Positions 1 to 10,081 of a stretch of 35,118 nucleotides of DNA are shown here, in pieces. The DNA lies in the NCBI GenBank assembly GCA_021794015.1, contig JAJYRQ010000034.1:1-35118 (forward strand). Reading direction: 5' to 3'. The position numbers and the translations under genes are program-made. Each line of letters starts with the position of its first letter. Within the stretch, counting starts at the first letter, position 1. The DNA comes from Deltaproteobacteria bacterium (GTDB lineage: Bacteria; Desulfobacterota; Binatia; Binatales; Binataceae). The notes under the pieces are model-generated. The model was not told where the DNA came from. It did no database searches and worked only from the letters and a program-made list of their open reading frames with translations.

Positions 1-27
1 CGTGTGTGTGCAGGTTGTGATGCAACC

Positions 28-3000
28 GGTCTATCCCCGCGTGCGCGGGGGAACCCGGATGATTGATCACCGGGCTCCAGTCGGTCCAGGTCTATCCCCG
101 CGTGCGCGGGGGAACCACGCACGCAGTGCTTGAGGTGCCTGTCTCGCAAGGTCTATCCCCGCGTGCGCGGGGGAACCGCTCGCAACCGAAAGCTGGGCGA
201 CGCTCGCGGGGGTCTATCCCCGCGTGCGCGGGGGAACCATCTGAGGCACCTGCCGGCCGCGCGCCAGCGGGGGTCTATCCCCGCGTGCGCGGGGGAACCT
301 GCGCCGGCCCGCGAGTGAGTGCCATGAGTGACGGTCTATCCCCGCGTGCGCGGGGGAACCGCTGGCGGCGTGGACGGCGTTGGCGGTGGCAGCGGTCTAT
401 CCCCGCGTGCGCGGGGGAACCGGGTCGGACATGCGCAGTGCGCCGATCCCCTGGGGTCTATCCCCGCGTGCGCGGGGGAACCGATTTAGCGCGGCGGGCG
501 TAGTGTTCGCCTGACGGTCTATCCCCGCGTGCGCGGGGGAACCCGGGCCCATCGCGGCCAGGCGCCGCGGGTGCACGGTCTATCCCCGCGTGCGCGGGGG
601 AACCACCATCGCGGCCGTCTGGCTCAGACCCAAATACGGTCTATCCCCGCGTGCGCGGGGGAACCGGCAGAGCTGTTTCCCTGTGCCCACATGGAATAGG
701 TCTATCCCCGCGTGCGCGGGGGAACCCGGATGATTGATCACCGGGCTCCAGTCGGTCCAGGTCTATCCCCGCGTGCGCGGGGGAACCGGCGGGGCCGAAG
801 ACCGACGCCGGCAGCAAGAGGGTCTATCCCCGCGTGCGCGGGGGAACCAGCGTGAGTTGCTCTTGCTCGGTCTCCTCGCGGGGTCTATCCCCGCGTGCGC
901 GGGGGAACCCGGATGATTGATCACCGGGCTCCAGTCGGTCCAGGTCTATCCCCGCGTGCGCGGGGGAACCAGGTCCGAACCGCTGATGTCGCAAAGCACC
1001 CGGGGTCTATCCCCGCGTGCGCGGGGGAACCCTCGTGTGCGCGATGAGCGCCGCGCGGAAGCACGGTCTATCCCCGCGTGCGCGGGGGAACCGAACTCCG
1101 CCAACGCGCTGTCCGCAAGCGTGAGGGTCTATCCCCGCGTGCGCGGGGGAACCGCTCCTGGCCATTCTCTGAGTTGCGGCACCAAGGGTCTATCCCCGCG
1201 TGCGCGGGGGAACCTCGCGAGCGGCCATGGCGGCGACGCGGGCGGCGGGTCTATCCCCGCGTGCGCGGGGGAACCATCGCGCGTCGCAAGTCGCGGTTGT
1301 CGGGGTACGGTCTATCCCCGCGTGCGCGGGGGAACCGGCTATCTGCCGCAATCGGTAGCTCCAAGCTGGGGTCTATCCCCGCGTGCGCGGGGGAACCCGG
1401 CGATTATCGAATCCCGGCGCTGTTGGAGTGGGTCTATCCCCGCGTGCGCGGGGGAACCCCCCACATGCTCCGCCACGCGTGCGGGTACTACGGTCTATCC
1501 CCGCGTGCGCGGGGGAACCTCGAAACCGGTCCGGCGCAACTCGATTCCAAAAGGTCTATCCCCGCGTGCGCGGGGGAACCTGGACGGCCTGAGCGGGCTG
1601 CGAGGCATTGCCGGGTCTATCCCCGCGTGCGCGGGGGAACCCGCCGCCACGGTCGCAATCCTCTGGCTGACAGCGGTCTATCCCCGCGTGCGCGGGGGAA
1701 CCAAAGCGATCCCCTGGGACACGAGCGTGTTTACCGGTCTATCCCCGCGTGCGCGGGGGAACCCGTTTCGCCCGCAATTGCTGGGAAAGGGCTAGGGGTC
1801 TATCCCCGCGTGCGCGGGGGAACCCCCCACATGCTCCGCCACGCGTGCGGGTACTACGGTCTATCCCCGCGTGCGCGGGGGAACCCATCGCCTAACACGC
1901 GCAACATCCCACGCGGCAGGTCTATCCCCGCGTGCGCGGGGGAACCCACGACCGTCAACGCCGCCACGATGGCGGCAAAGGTCTATCCCCGCGTGCGCGG
2001 GGGAACCACGGTCCGGCAGCTCTTGCTCGCCCGCTTCGCCGGTCTATCCCCGCGTGCGCGGGGGAACCGCAATAACGGGCGACCCGCCGCTCGGGTCCGC
2101 AGGTCTATCCCCGCGTGCGCGGGGGAACCGGCAGAGCTGTTTCCCTGTGCCCACATGGAATAGGTCTATCCCCGCGTGCGCGGGGGAACCGTCTTGCCGG
2201 CCACGAGCGACACTGTGCGCTCAGGTCTATCCCCGCGTGCGCGGGGGAACCGGGACGAGGCGAAAAGCAAGCGCCCCTGCGCTCGGTCTATCCCCGCGTG
2301 CGCGGGGGAACCGGTTTCTTGGCCAAGGTCTCCAAGACGAAATCAAGTCTATCCCCGCGTGCGCGGGGGAACCGGTTTCTTGGCCAAGGTCTCCAAGACG
2401 AAATCAAGTCTATCCCCGCGTGCGCGGGGGAACCGGCGCTGTCGACCTCGAGCGCGCCCTGGACGCAGGTCTATCCCCGCGTGCGCGGGGGAACCCAAGC
2501 TGCAGACGCTGCGCCAGGCGACATCGGCGGTCTATCCCCGCGTGCGCGGGGGAACCCGTCGAATGGCTCGACCATTGCAGCATGTCGAGGGTCTATCCCC
2601 GCGTGCGCGGGGGAACCATTGTCCCCGCCAGGATGGGTGACAACGATCCAGGTCTATCCCCGCGTGCGCGGGGGAACCGTCTCCGATGGGCGGCCGATGG
2701 GAGAAGAAGTGGGTCTATCCCCGCGTGCGCGGGGGAACCTTTTTCGGACTCTCTATTCCTCGCTGCCGAGCAGGTCTATCCCCGCGTGCGCGGGGGAACC
2801 AGCACTGCGTGCGTTGCGTTTCGATAGGTTACCGGTCTATCCCCGCGTGCGCGGGGGAACCAGCCTGTATGGGATGCGGCGCTTTCCCATAAACGGTCTA
2901 TCCCCGCGTGCGCGGGGGAACCACGCGCGTGCCACTGCCGTTTCCAAATCTAAGCGGTCTATCCCCGCGTGCGCGGGGGAACCGTGGCTCCAAGCCAGAC

Positions 3001-6000
3001 GAGCCTGATTGGCCAAGGTCTATCCCCGCGTGCGCGGGGGAACCATCCCCACGGCAAGCTGGGCAGGGAGAGTCAGCGGTCTATCCCCGCGTGCGCGGGG
3101 GAACCAGTGCGAGCGGGCAGGAAACGATACTGACTGAGGGTCTATCCCCGCGTGCGCGGGGGAACCGCGTTGAGTGGTTTGAATCCGGCGCCCGGGCAGG
3201 GTCTATCCCCGCGTGCGCGGGGGAACCGCCTCGAAGAGCGGCAGGACGTGTTCGGCGAAGGGTCTATCCCCGCGTGCGCGGGGGAACCGGGATGTGCCTC
3301 TGATTCTGACCGCGCCTAACGGGTCTATCCCCGCGTGCGCGGGGGAACCCGCTCAGTGCCCAAAATCCCGTACACCGACACGGGTCTATCCCCGCGTGCG
3401 CGGGGGAACCCTGGCGCCCTGCAACAACGAAACCGTGATCGAGGGTCTATCCCCGCGTGCGCGGGGGAACCGTGCCGGCGTCTGCGGGCGGTTCGGAGGT
3501 GGAGGGTCTATCCCCGCGTGCGCGGGGGAACCGCGAGGTGAGCGCCGTGCTAGGGGTAGGTAGGGGGTCTATCCCCGCGTGCGCGGGGGAACCGATTCAT
3601 CCGGGTGCAATCAGCATAGCGGATCAGGTCTATCCCCGCGTGCGCGGGGGAACCTGCTCAAGAATCAAGCTCTTGGAAGCGGTTTGCGGTCTATCCCCGC
3701 GTGCGCGGGGGAACCGGAGCATTGACATGATTCTGATTCTTTGCGACAGGTCTATCCCCGCGTGCGCGGGGGAACCGCATGGCGGAAGGCATCGCGCGCG
3801 TGGCGCGGCGGTCTATCCCCGCGTGCGCGGGGGAACCACGTAGCGCGCCTGGCGGCCTGCATAAGCAGCAGGTCTATCCCCGCGTGCGCGGGGGAACCAT
3901 ACTGGCCGCCCAAATCCAATAGCCTGCGGCCGGTCTATCCCCGCGTGCGCGGGGGAACCCCGGCAACGCGGTTGTGTTCAGGGATTTCGAGGGGTCTATC
4001 CCCACGTGCGCGGGGGAACCGCTTTCCGCCGCGAGCCTGGCGATCTCGACTCGGGTCTATCCCCGCGTGCGCGGGGGAACCTCGAGTCTCGGTCGCGGAC
4101 TGTGAATCTCCATGGGTCTATCCCCGCGTGCGCGGGGGAACCCGCACAACCCGCCAAGGGCCGACCGCAGCGGAGGGTCTATCCCCGCGTGCGCGGGGGA
4201 ACCTGCGTCGCTAGCGACGCCGCCCGCGTCGCTAGCGGTCTATCCCCGCGTGCGCGGGGGAACCCACGAACTTCAGTTGCCTGCGCTCAGGGATGCCGGT
4301 CTATCCCCGCGTGCGCGGGGGAACCTGAACCCGTACGCCCGCGCATAGGTGATGGCTCGGTCTATCCCCGCGTGCGCGGGGGAACCAGCGTGAGTTGCTC
4401 TTGCTCGGTCTCCTCGCGGGGTCTATCCCCGCGTGCGCGGGGGAACCTGCGGCGAGCAGGCGGGCGAATGTGTCGCACGGGGTCTATCCCCGCGTGCGCG
4501 GGGGAACCGACCAAGAGGTTCAGGACGACGATGAGCCTCCCGGTCTATCCCCGCGTGCGCGGGGGAACCGTTGCGAGCGTCGGTGCGGACCGCGCTAAAC
4601 AGGGTCTATCCCCGCGTGCGCGGGGGAACCACGCTCGTGTCCCAGGGGATCGCTTTGAACAAGGGTCTATCCCCGCGTGCGCGGGGGAACCCACTCAACG
4701 CATAGGCACCGGTAAACGGATAGGGGTCTATCCCCGCGTGCGCGGGGGAACCCCAGCACGGGCCGAACGGGGGGCTACTCGCGCGGGTCTATCCCCGCGT
4801 GCGCGGGGGAACCGCGAGGTGAGCGCCGTGCTAGGGATAGGTAGGGGGTCTATCCCCGCGTGCGCGGGGGAACCAGCCGGCCCGTGGCCGGCGGTTTGCG
4901 GTTTACGGGTCTATCCCCGCGTGCGCGGGGGAACCCAGCCGCCCTATAGCGACGGGGAGTTGGCCACGGGTCTATCCCCGCGTGCGCGGGGGAACCGATA
5001 ACTATAGCCGGCGCTCCAAGTCGCCGTGCGGTCTATCCCCGCGTGCGCGGGGGAACCTGAGCAACCCAGTCCAGCCGGAAATCAACTTCCGGTCTATCCC
5101 CGCGTGCGCGGGGGAACCGAACGCATCCCGGGCGTGGCGCGGCTTACGCCCGGTCTATCCCCGCGTGCGCGGGGGAACCTCGAGATGCCAAGCTCGGAGT
5201 CCGCCCACTGGCGGTCTATCCCCGCGTGCGCGGGGGAACCCTACTTCGGCGGTCTGTTGGGGACATCGTCGGCGGTCTATCCCCGCGTGCGCGGGGGAAC
5301 CGACCATCCAATCCGCCGGTAAGTGCCTGCGCAGGGTCTATCCCCGCGTGCGCGGGGGAACCCTGCCAGCGTACTGCCCGCCGGTCTGGCTGGCGTTGGT
5401 CTATCCCCGCGTGCGCGGGGGAACCATCCCACTACTGATGCACGCGTTCGGCAAGCCCGGTCTATCCCCGCGTGCGCGGGGGAACCTTCGCGGCGGATTG
5501 CGCTGAGCACGTGCTCCCGGGTCTATCCCCGCGTGCGCGGGGGAACCCAGCATCTCCAAGACCTTGCCCGTCGCCTCCTGGGTCTATCCCCGCGTGCGCG
5601 GGGGAACCATATTGCGTTTGTTGGGGCCGGCTAGCGCTACGGGTCTATCCCCGCGTGCGCGGGGGAACCGCCGACGACGCCGCCAACGTCGCTTGCGACG
5701 CTGGTCTATCCCCGCGTGCGCGGGGGAACCGCAGGGTGGGACTGCAGTTGGGCGGGAGCGGCGGGTCTATCCCCGCGTGCGCGGGGGAACCGCCGGGACT
5801 TGGGCTCAGGATGGCTTCTAAGGGGGTCTATCCCCGCGTGCGCGGGGGAACCCTGGTCGCCATCGCGATTGGCGCGGCCGCGCGGGGTCTATCCCCGCGT
5901 GCGCGGGGGAACCTCAGCCTCCGCCCCGCCATCCGTGTTGCCCGGCGGTCTATCCCCGCGTGCGCGGGGGAACCGAAACGCCCGTGCCAGACAACCCGCC

Positions 6001-8597
6001 CTTGCTGGGTCTATCCCCGCGTGCGCGGGGGAACCGCGGAACGAGGGGGAAGGAGCGTCTATGACTTGGGTCTATCCCCGCGTGCGCGGGGGAACCATCT
6101 CGACCGATGCCCTGGCCGACGACATGGACGGTCTATCCCCGCGTGCGCGGGGGAACCGCCAAGGTCTCCAAGACGAAATCAAGCCGGAGCGGTCTATCCC
6201 CGCGTGCGCGGGGGAACCGGTTTCGCCGGCGATTTGCCGAGCGCTTTCGACGGTCTATCCCCGCGTGCGCGGGGGAACCGGAGGGCGACCCGCGACATCG
6301 GCATCATATTCGGGTCTATCCCCGCGTGCGCGGGGGAACCCATGGCGGCCCGGCCGGCAGTCGCACCAAAGGCGGTCTATCCCCGCGTGCGCGGGGGAAC
6401 CACGTGGAGCTTGTCGCACCACGCGTTTTCACAGGGTCTATCCCCGCGTGCGCGGGGGAACCGTGGCTCCAAGCCAGACGAGCCTGATTGGCCAAGGTCT
6501 ATCCCCGCGTGCGCGGGGGAACCATCCCCACGGCAAGCTGGGCAGGGAGAGTCAGCGGTCTATCCCCGCGTGCGCGGGGGAACCAGTGCGAGCGGGCAGG
6601 AAACGATACTGACTGAGGGTCTATCCCCGCGTGCGCGGGGGAACCTCTACCATGCCTGCCTGCCGCTGCCTGCCTGCCGGTCTATCCCCGCGTGCGCGGG
6701 GGAACCCGCCGCGCGGAAGCGCGCGGTTTGCCACTGTCGGGTCTATCCCCGCGTGCGCGGGGGAACCGGTCTGCCGCAGGGGCCGGGGCCGAACGACCCG
6801 GGTCTATCCCCGCGTGCGCGGGGGAACCCTATGGGCAGTTTTCCTTCAACGATTATCAACGGGTCTATCCCCGCGTGCGCGGGGGAACCGCCGCTTTTGG
6901 CTTTTGAAGTCGCCCAGAAGGCGGTCTATCCCCGCGTGCGCGGGGGAACCCTGGCGACGCCGATTGGGAGTATCGAGAAGAACGGTCTATCCCCGCGTGC
7001 GCGGGGGAACCGCGAGCGCCCTAGTGACGGCGGCCGGGACTGCCGGTCTATCCCCGCGTGCGCGGGGGAACCGGGTAGCGCCGGGCGCGAGCGACGAATC
7101 GAAGGGGTCTATCCCCGCGTGCGCGGGGGAACCCGGCTGCCAGCACCGTGAAAGCGTCGTGGCCGGGGTCTATCCCCGCGTGCGCGGGGGAACCGGCGGC
7201 CGTCTCCATCTCCACGTGCTCGCCCAGGGTCTATCCCCGCGTGCGCGGGGGAACCCGATGCGCGGTCTTGTCGGAAGCGGGGATGACCGGTCTATCCCCG
7301 CGTGCGCGGGGGAACCACTGAGGCTAGAGCAGCCGGCGTCCCGTTAGTCGGTCTATCCCCGCGTGCGCGGGGGAACCCGTGCCAAAGACGCATGCGGACT
7401 TCTCCGCGGCGGTCTATCCCCGCGTGCGCGGGGGAACCTGTCTCAGGCGCGAGATGCTCGTTGGCACGACGGGTCTATCCCCGCGTGCGCGGGGGAACCC
7501 GGAAGCGATTCTCAGATCGATCCTGCCCTCGGGGTCTATCCCCGCGTGCGCGGGGGAACCACGGTCGAGCCGCCCTGCAGATACGCGACTATCGGTCTAT
7601 CCCCGCGTGCGCGGGGGAACCCTGCACCCGGAGAGAGGAGATACATCATGAAGGGGTCTATCCCCGCGTGCGCGGGGGAACCCAGGGAGCGATGCGCCGC
7701 TCGTGCGTGATGGTGGGTCTATCCCCGCGTGCGCGGGGGAACGCCGCTCTCACCCGTGCCCCAGGTCTCGTAGCTGGGTCTATCCCCGCGTGCGCGGGGG
7801 AACCGCGAGCGCCCTAGTGACGGCGGCCGGGACTGCCGGTCTATCCCCGCGTGCGCGGGGGAACCGTGAGCGCCGTCGGCTACGCGGCTCGGTACGGGGG
7901 TCTATCCCCGCGTGCGCGGGGGAACCGCCGTCACTAGGGCGCTCGCAATCCCTTGCGCAGGTCTATCCCCGCGTGCGCGGGGGAACCTTGTCGATCTTGT
8001 CTTTGGTTCGCATAACCACCGGTCTATCCCCGCGTGCGCGGGGGAACCTAATTGGCCTACACCAGATTATCCGAGGCGCGAGGTCTATCCCCGCGTGCGC
8101 GGGGGAACCGAGATTTGCCAACACACCGAGGTGTCGCGCCCCGGTCTATCCCCGCGTGCGCGGGGGAACCATCGCCACAAACAACCCGCACGCGACGAAG
8201 ACGGGTCTATCCCCGCGTGCGCGGGGGAACCGCTCGACCGTGGTGAGCGTGCAGACGAGCGTAGGGTCTATCCCCGCGTGCGCGGGGGAACCACCGCGCC
8301 CCGAGCAGCCTTGTCCAGCGCCTGCGGTCTATCCCCGCGTGCGCGGGGGAACCCCGATTCCGGCGGGCAATGTGTTCGGTTGGCGGGGTCTATCCCCGCG
8401 TGCGCGGGGGAACCGCAGGATCGATCTGAGAATCGCTTCCGTGAGCGGGTCTATCCCCGCGTGCGCGGGGGAACCGTCTGAAGGCGGCCGTCGTCGTGGC
8501 CTTGGCACGGTCTATCCCCGCGTGCGCGGGGGAACCTGAGCGCGCTCACCGCGCGCTTGGAGGTGAAGCGGTCTATCCCCGCGTGCGCGGGGGAACC
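28..8597 (-). CRISPR. Type I-E CRISPR array, 141 repeats / 140 spacers
   Basis: A 28-nt repeat recurs every 61 bp. On the plus strand it begins GGTCTATCCCC, has GCGTGCGC in the middle and ends GGGGGAACC. Repeats start at 28 + 61n up to 5335, then at 5398 + 61n up to 8570; all spacers are 33 nt except one of 35 nt (5363-5397). Read on the minus strand the repeat starts GGTTCCCCC and ends GGGGATAGACC, with a CCCCGCG/CGCGGGG hairpin. This is the I-E pattern recognised by Cas6e, with an ATAGACC handle like the E. coli ATAAACC. That orientation places the leader at 8598-8910, next to cas2, so the newest spacers should be at the high-coordinate end. Only four repeats deviate: first base A at 2346 and 2407, A at 4004, and G at 7743. 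Bases 1-27 look like part of a further spacer, so the array probably extends left of the window. Confidence 0.98.
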
Positions 8598-8910
8598 TCT
8601 TGCGAAGCATCGAATGGCCTTAGCCCCGCTTGAACACTATTAAGTTGTCAAAGAACAGCACCCAGGGCCGAACTCTCTCAACCCCTTGCGTCAAGTTCTT
8701 CTTATCCTGAATCGCCTATCACAGCGAGAGCCGCACCCTCGCCGAACTCTCTGACCTGTTGTCCTTGCTCGCTGGCCCGTTACTGAGACCTCTGGCCTTC
8801 TCCGCTGGGCGCTCAGGCCGTTTCGGCGTTCTGCGCGGGCGGCCACTGCGTGCCAACGGGGAAAGAGTGTGCGATGGCGCGTAGTTGCCCTCAGCGGGTA
8901 TCCTCAGCAC
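8598..8910 (-). promoter_or_regulatory. CRISPR leader between cas2 and the array
   Basis: This 313-bp stretch separates the cas2 stop from the leader-proximal repeat and has no convincing gene. It is less GC-rich than its surroundings close to the array. On the minus strand a TTGACA box lies at 8651-8646 and a TTGACG at 8694-8689. I could not find a well-spaced -10 box for either, so the promoter itself is not pinned down. By position and repeat orientation this is the leader, where pre-crRNA transcription starts and new spacers are inserted. I see no clear match to the E. coli IHF site. Confidence 0.7.
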
Positions 8911-9219
8911 TCACGGAGCATTTGTGTGCAGCTCGCGCTTGCGGGCCAGGTAGACGCCGTCGTAGTCGCATAGTTCGTAGGCCGGAGAGCCGAGCACGGC
9001 CACCTGCTGTCCCCCGACTGCCTGCGGGTCGAGCCAGGTCATCACGATGCTTCCGCCTCCCAGCTCGGCGTGCCATTCCTGCATCACGGTCCAGACCCGC
9101 TCGCGCACGGCGGGATTCATCCGCGGAGCAGTATAAACTCCCGGCCCGATTTCGAGCATGCAGGAGGCGAGAAAGCCGCGAAACCTGGGCGCCACGTCAC
9201 GCGTCACGATCACGGTCAT
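8911..9219 (-). CDS. cas2: Cas2, type I-E (CRISPR adaptation)
   Basis: This 102-residue protein starts MTVIVTRDVAPRFRGFLASC and carries the Cas2e signature: a short ferredoxin-like first strand, then PRFRGFLA, LEIGPGVYT and VRERVW. The family (E. coli YgbF/Cas2) forms the dimer that bridges two Cas1 dimers in the spacer-integration complex; its nuclease site is not needed for integration. The gene is the last of the cas operon and its start lies 23 bp inside cas1, which implies translational coupling. It sits directly before the leader, as in the E. coli I-E locus. Length fits the family, with a short extra C-terminal tail (ARKRELHTNAP). Confidence 0.95.
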   Translation of the reverse strand: MTVIVTRDVAPRFRGFLASCMLEIGPGVYTAPRMNPAVRERVWTVMQEWHAELGGGSIVMTWLDPQAVGGQQVAVLGSPAYELCDYDGVYLARKRELHTNAP

Positions 9220-10081
9220 CGCTGAGCAGCTCCTTTATCTGGTCGATCATCTTCGGGATGAGTTTGCTTTGTCTGAAGGTACGGCCGGCCAGCTTACGAA
9301 CCGCCGCTTCGAGGGTCAGTCCCTGTTCCTTACCTTCAAGGAAGCGGCGCAGCGCGGCGAAGGCAACCGGGAGCGTTACCGAGTGCCGGTGGAGGTCGGC
9401 AATGTCGAGGCAGAACGAGATGCCGGAGTCCTCGTGGATGAAGCCGAGCTGGGGCAACGCGCCTGTGACGGCCACGGCGACCATGGCTGCGGCCTCGGCG
9501 GCGGTGGCGGCGTGGTTGATTGCCTGGTTGGCGAGGTCGTCGGTTTCGGGACGCTGGCGGTCGTAGCGGCGTCCCGCCCAGTCGATCCGGTACTGGCGGG
9601 CAAGAAGCTTGTAGGTTTCACGCATCCGGGCGCCTTCGAGGCCGCGCAGGGCGTCCAACTCCGCATCGGGGACCACCTCTCCCAGCCGCCAGGCGTACAT
9701 CCGGCGCACGGCATGCATCCTGCGCTCCGGATTGTTCCAGAGCGTCGCCTGGCGCCGCGCAAGCCCCGAGTCGTCCGGGCCGAAGGGCATGCTGGCGTAG
9801 AGCCGAACGCCGCCTTCGCCGGTGAAGATCAGGCCGGTTCCGTGGCGCGCCAGCAACCGAAGCGCATCGTGGCTAACCGTGGTTCCCGGCCCGAGCAGCA
9901 TGCAGGACACCATCTGAAACGGGATCAGGTATTCGCCCGGCTGTAGTTCCTCGGTTCCGGCGGTTGTAAACCGAAGTGTACCGTCTTCGACCGTAAGGTT
10001 GCCGCGGCCAAGCCACATAAGTCCGTGGCGGTCGGCCTGCGGTATCCGGGCCGTCTCGAGTCCGAGGCGTCCCTTAAGCAT
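9197..10081 (-). CDS. cas1: Cas1, type I-E integrase
   Basis: This is the Cas1 integrase, which inserts prespacers at the leader end of the array together with Cas2. The reading frame is open further upstream, but Cas1 similarity begins at the ATG at 10081 (MLKGRLGLETARIPQ), which overlaps the cas6e stop by 8 bp, giving 294 residues. The metal-binding residues are present: Glu149 in GLEGARMRETY, His216 in GFIHEDSG and Asp226/Asp229 in FCLDIADL, matching E141, H208, D218 and D221 of E. coli Cas1. The N-terminal beta domain has the usual GPGTTVSHDALRLLA stretch. The active site is intact, in keeping with a large and well-kept array. Confidence 0.96.
   Translation of the reverse strand: MLKGRLGLETARIPQADRHGLMWLGRGNLTVEDGTLRFTTAGTEELQPGEYLIPFQMVSCMLLGPGTTVSHDALRLLARHGTGLIFTGEGGVRLYASMPFGPDDSGLARRQATLWNNPERRMHAVRRMYAWRLGEVVPDAELDALRGLEGARMRETYKLLARQYRIDWAGRRYDRQRPETDDLANQAINHAATAAEAAAMVAVAVTGALPQLGFIHEDSGISFCLDIADLHRHSVTLPVAFAALRRFLEGKEQGLTLEAAVRKLAGRTFRQSKLIPKMIDQIKELLSDDRDRDA

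Noticed and set aside
4204..4236. Spacer with an internal GCGTCGCTAGC duplication
   Set aside because: It is a normal-length spacer; the repetition is likely a property of the target.
178..4672. Spacers at 178 and 4570 share their first 9 nt as reverse complements
   Set aside because: Nine bases are too few among 140 GC-rich spacers to rule out chance.
63..8539. Long open frames across the array with repeating peptides such as VYPRVRGGT and GLSPRARGN
   Set aside because: They are translations of the 61-bp CRISPR unit; three frames stay open because the repeat has no stop codon.
8719..8910. A 63-residue minus-strand frame in the leader
   Set aside because: Arg/Pro/Ser-rich, no family resemblance and no ribosome-binding site; the region is better read as leader.
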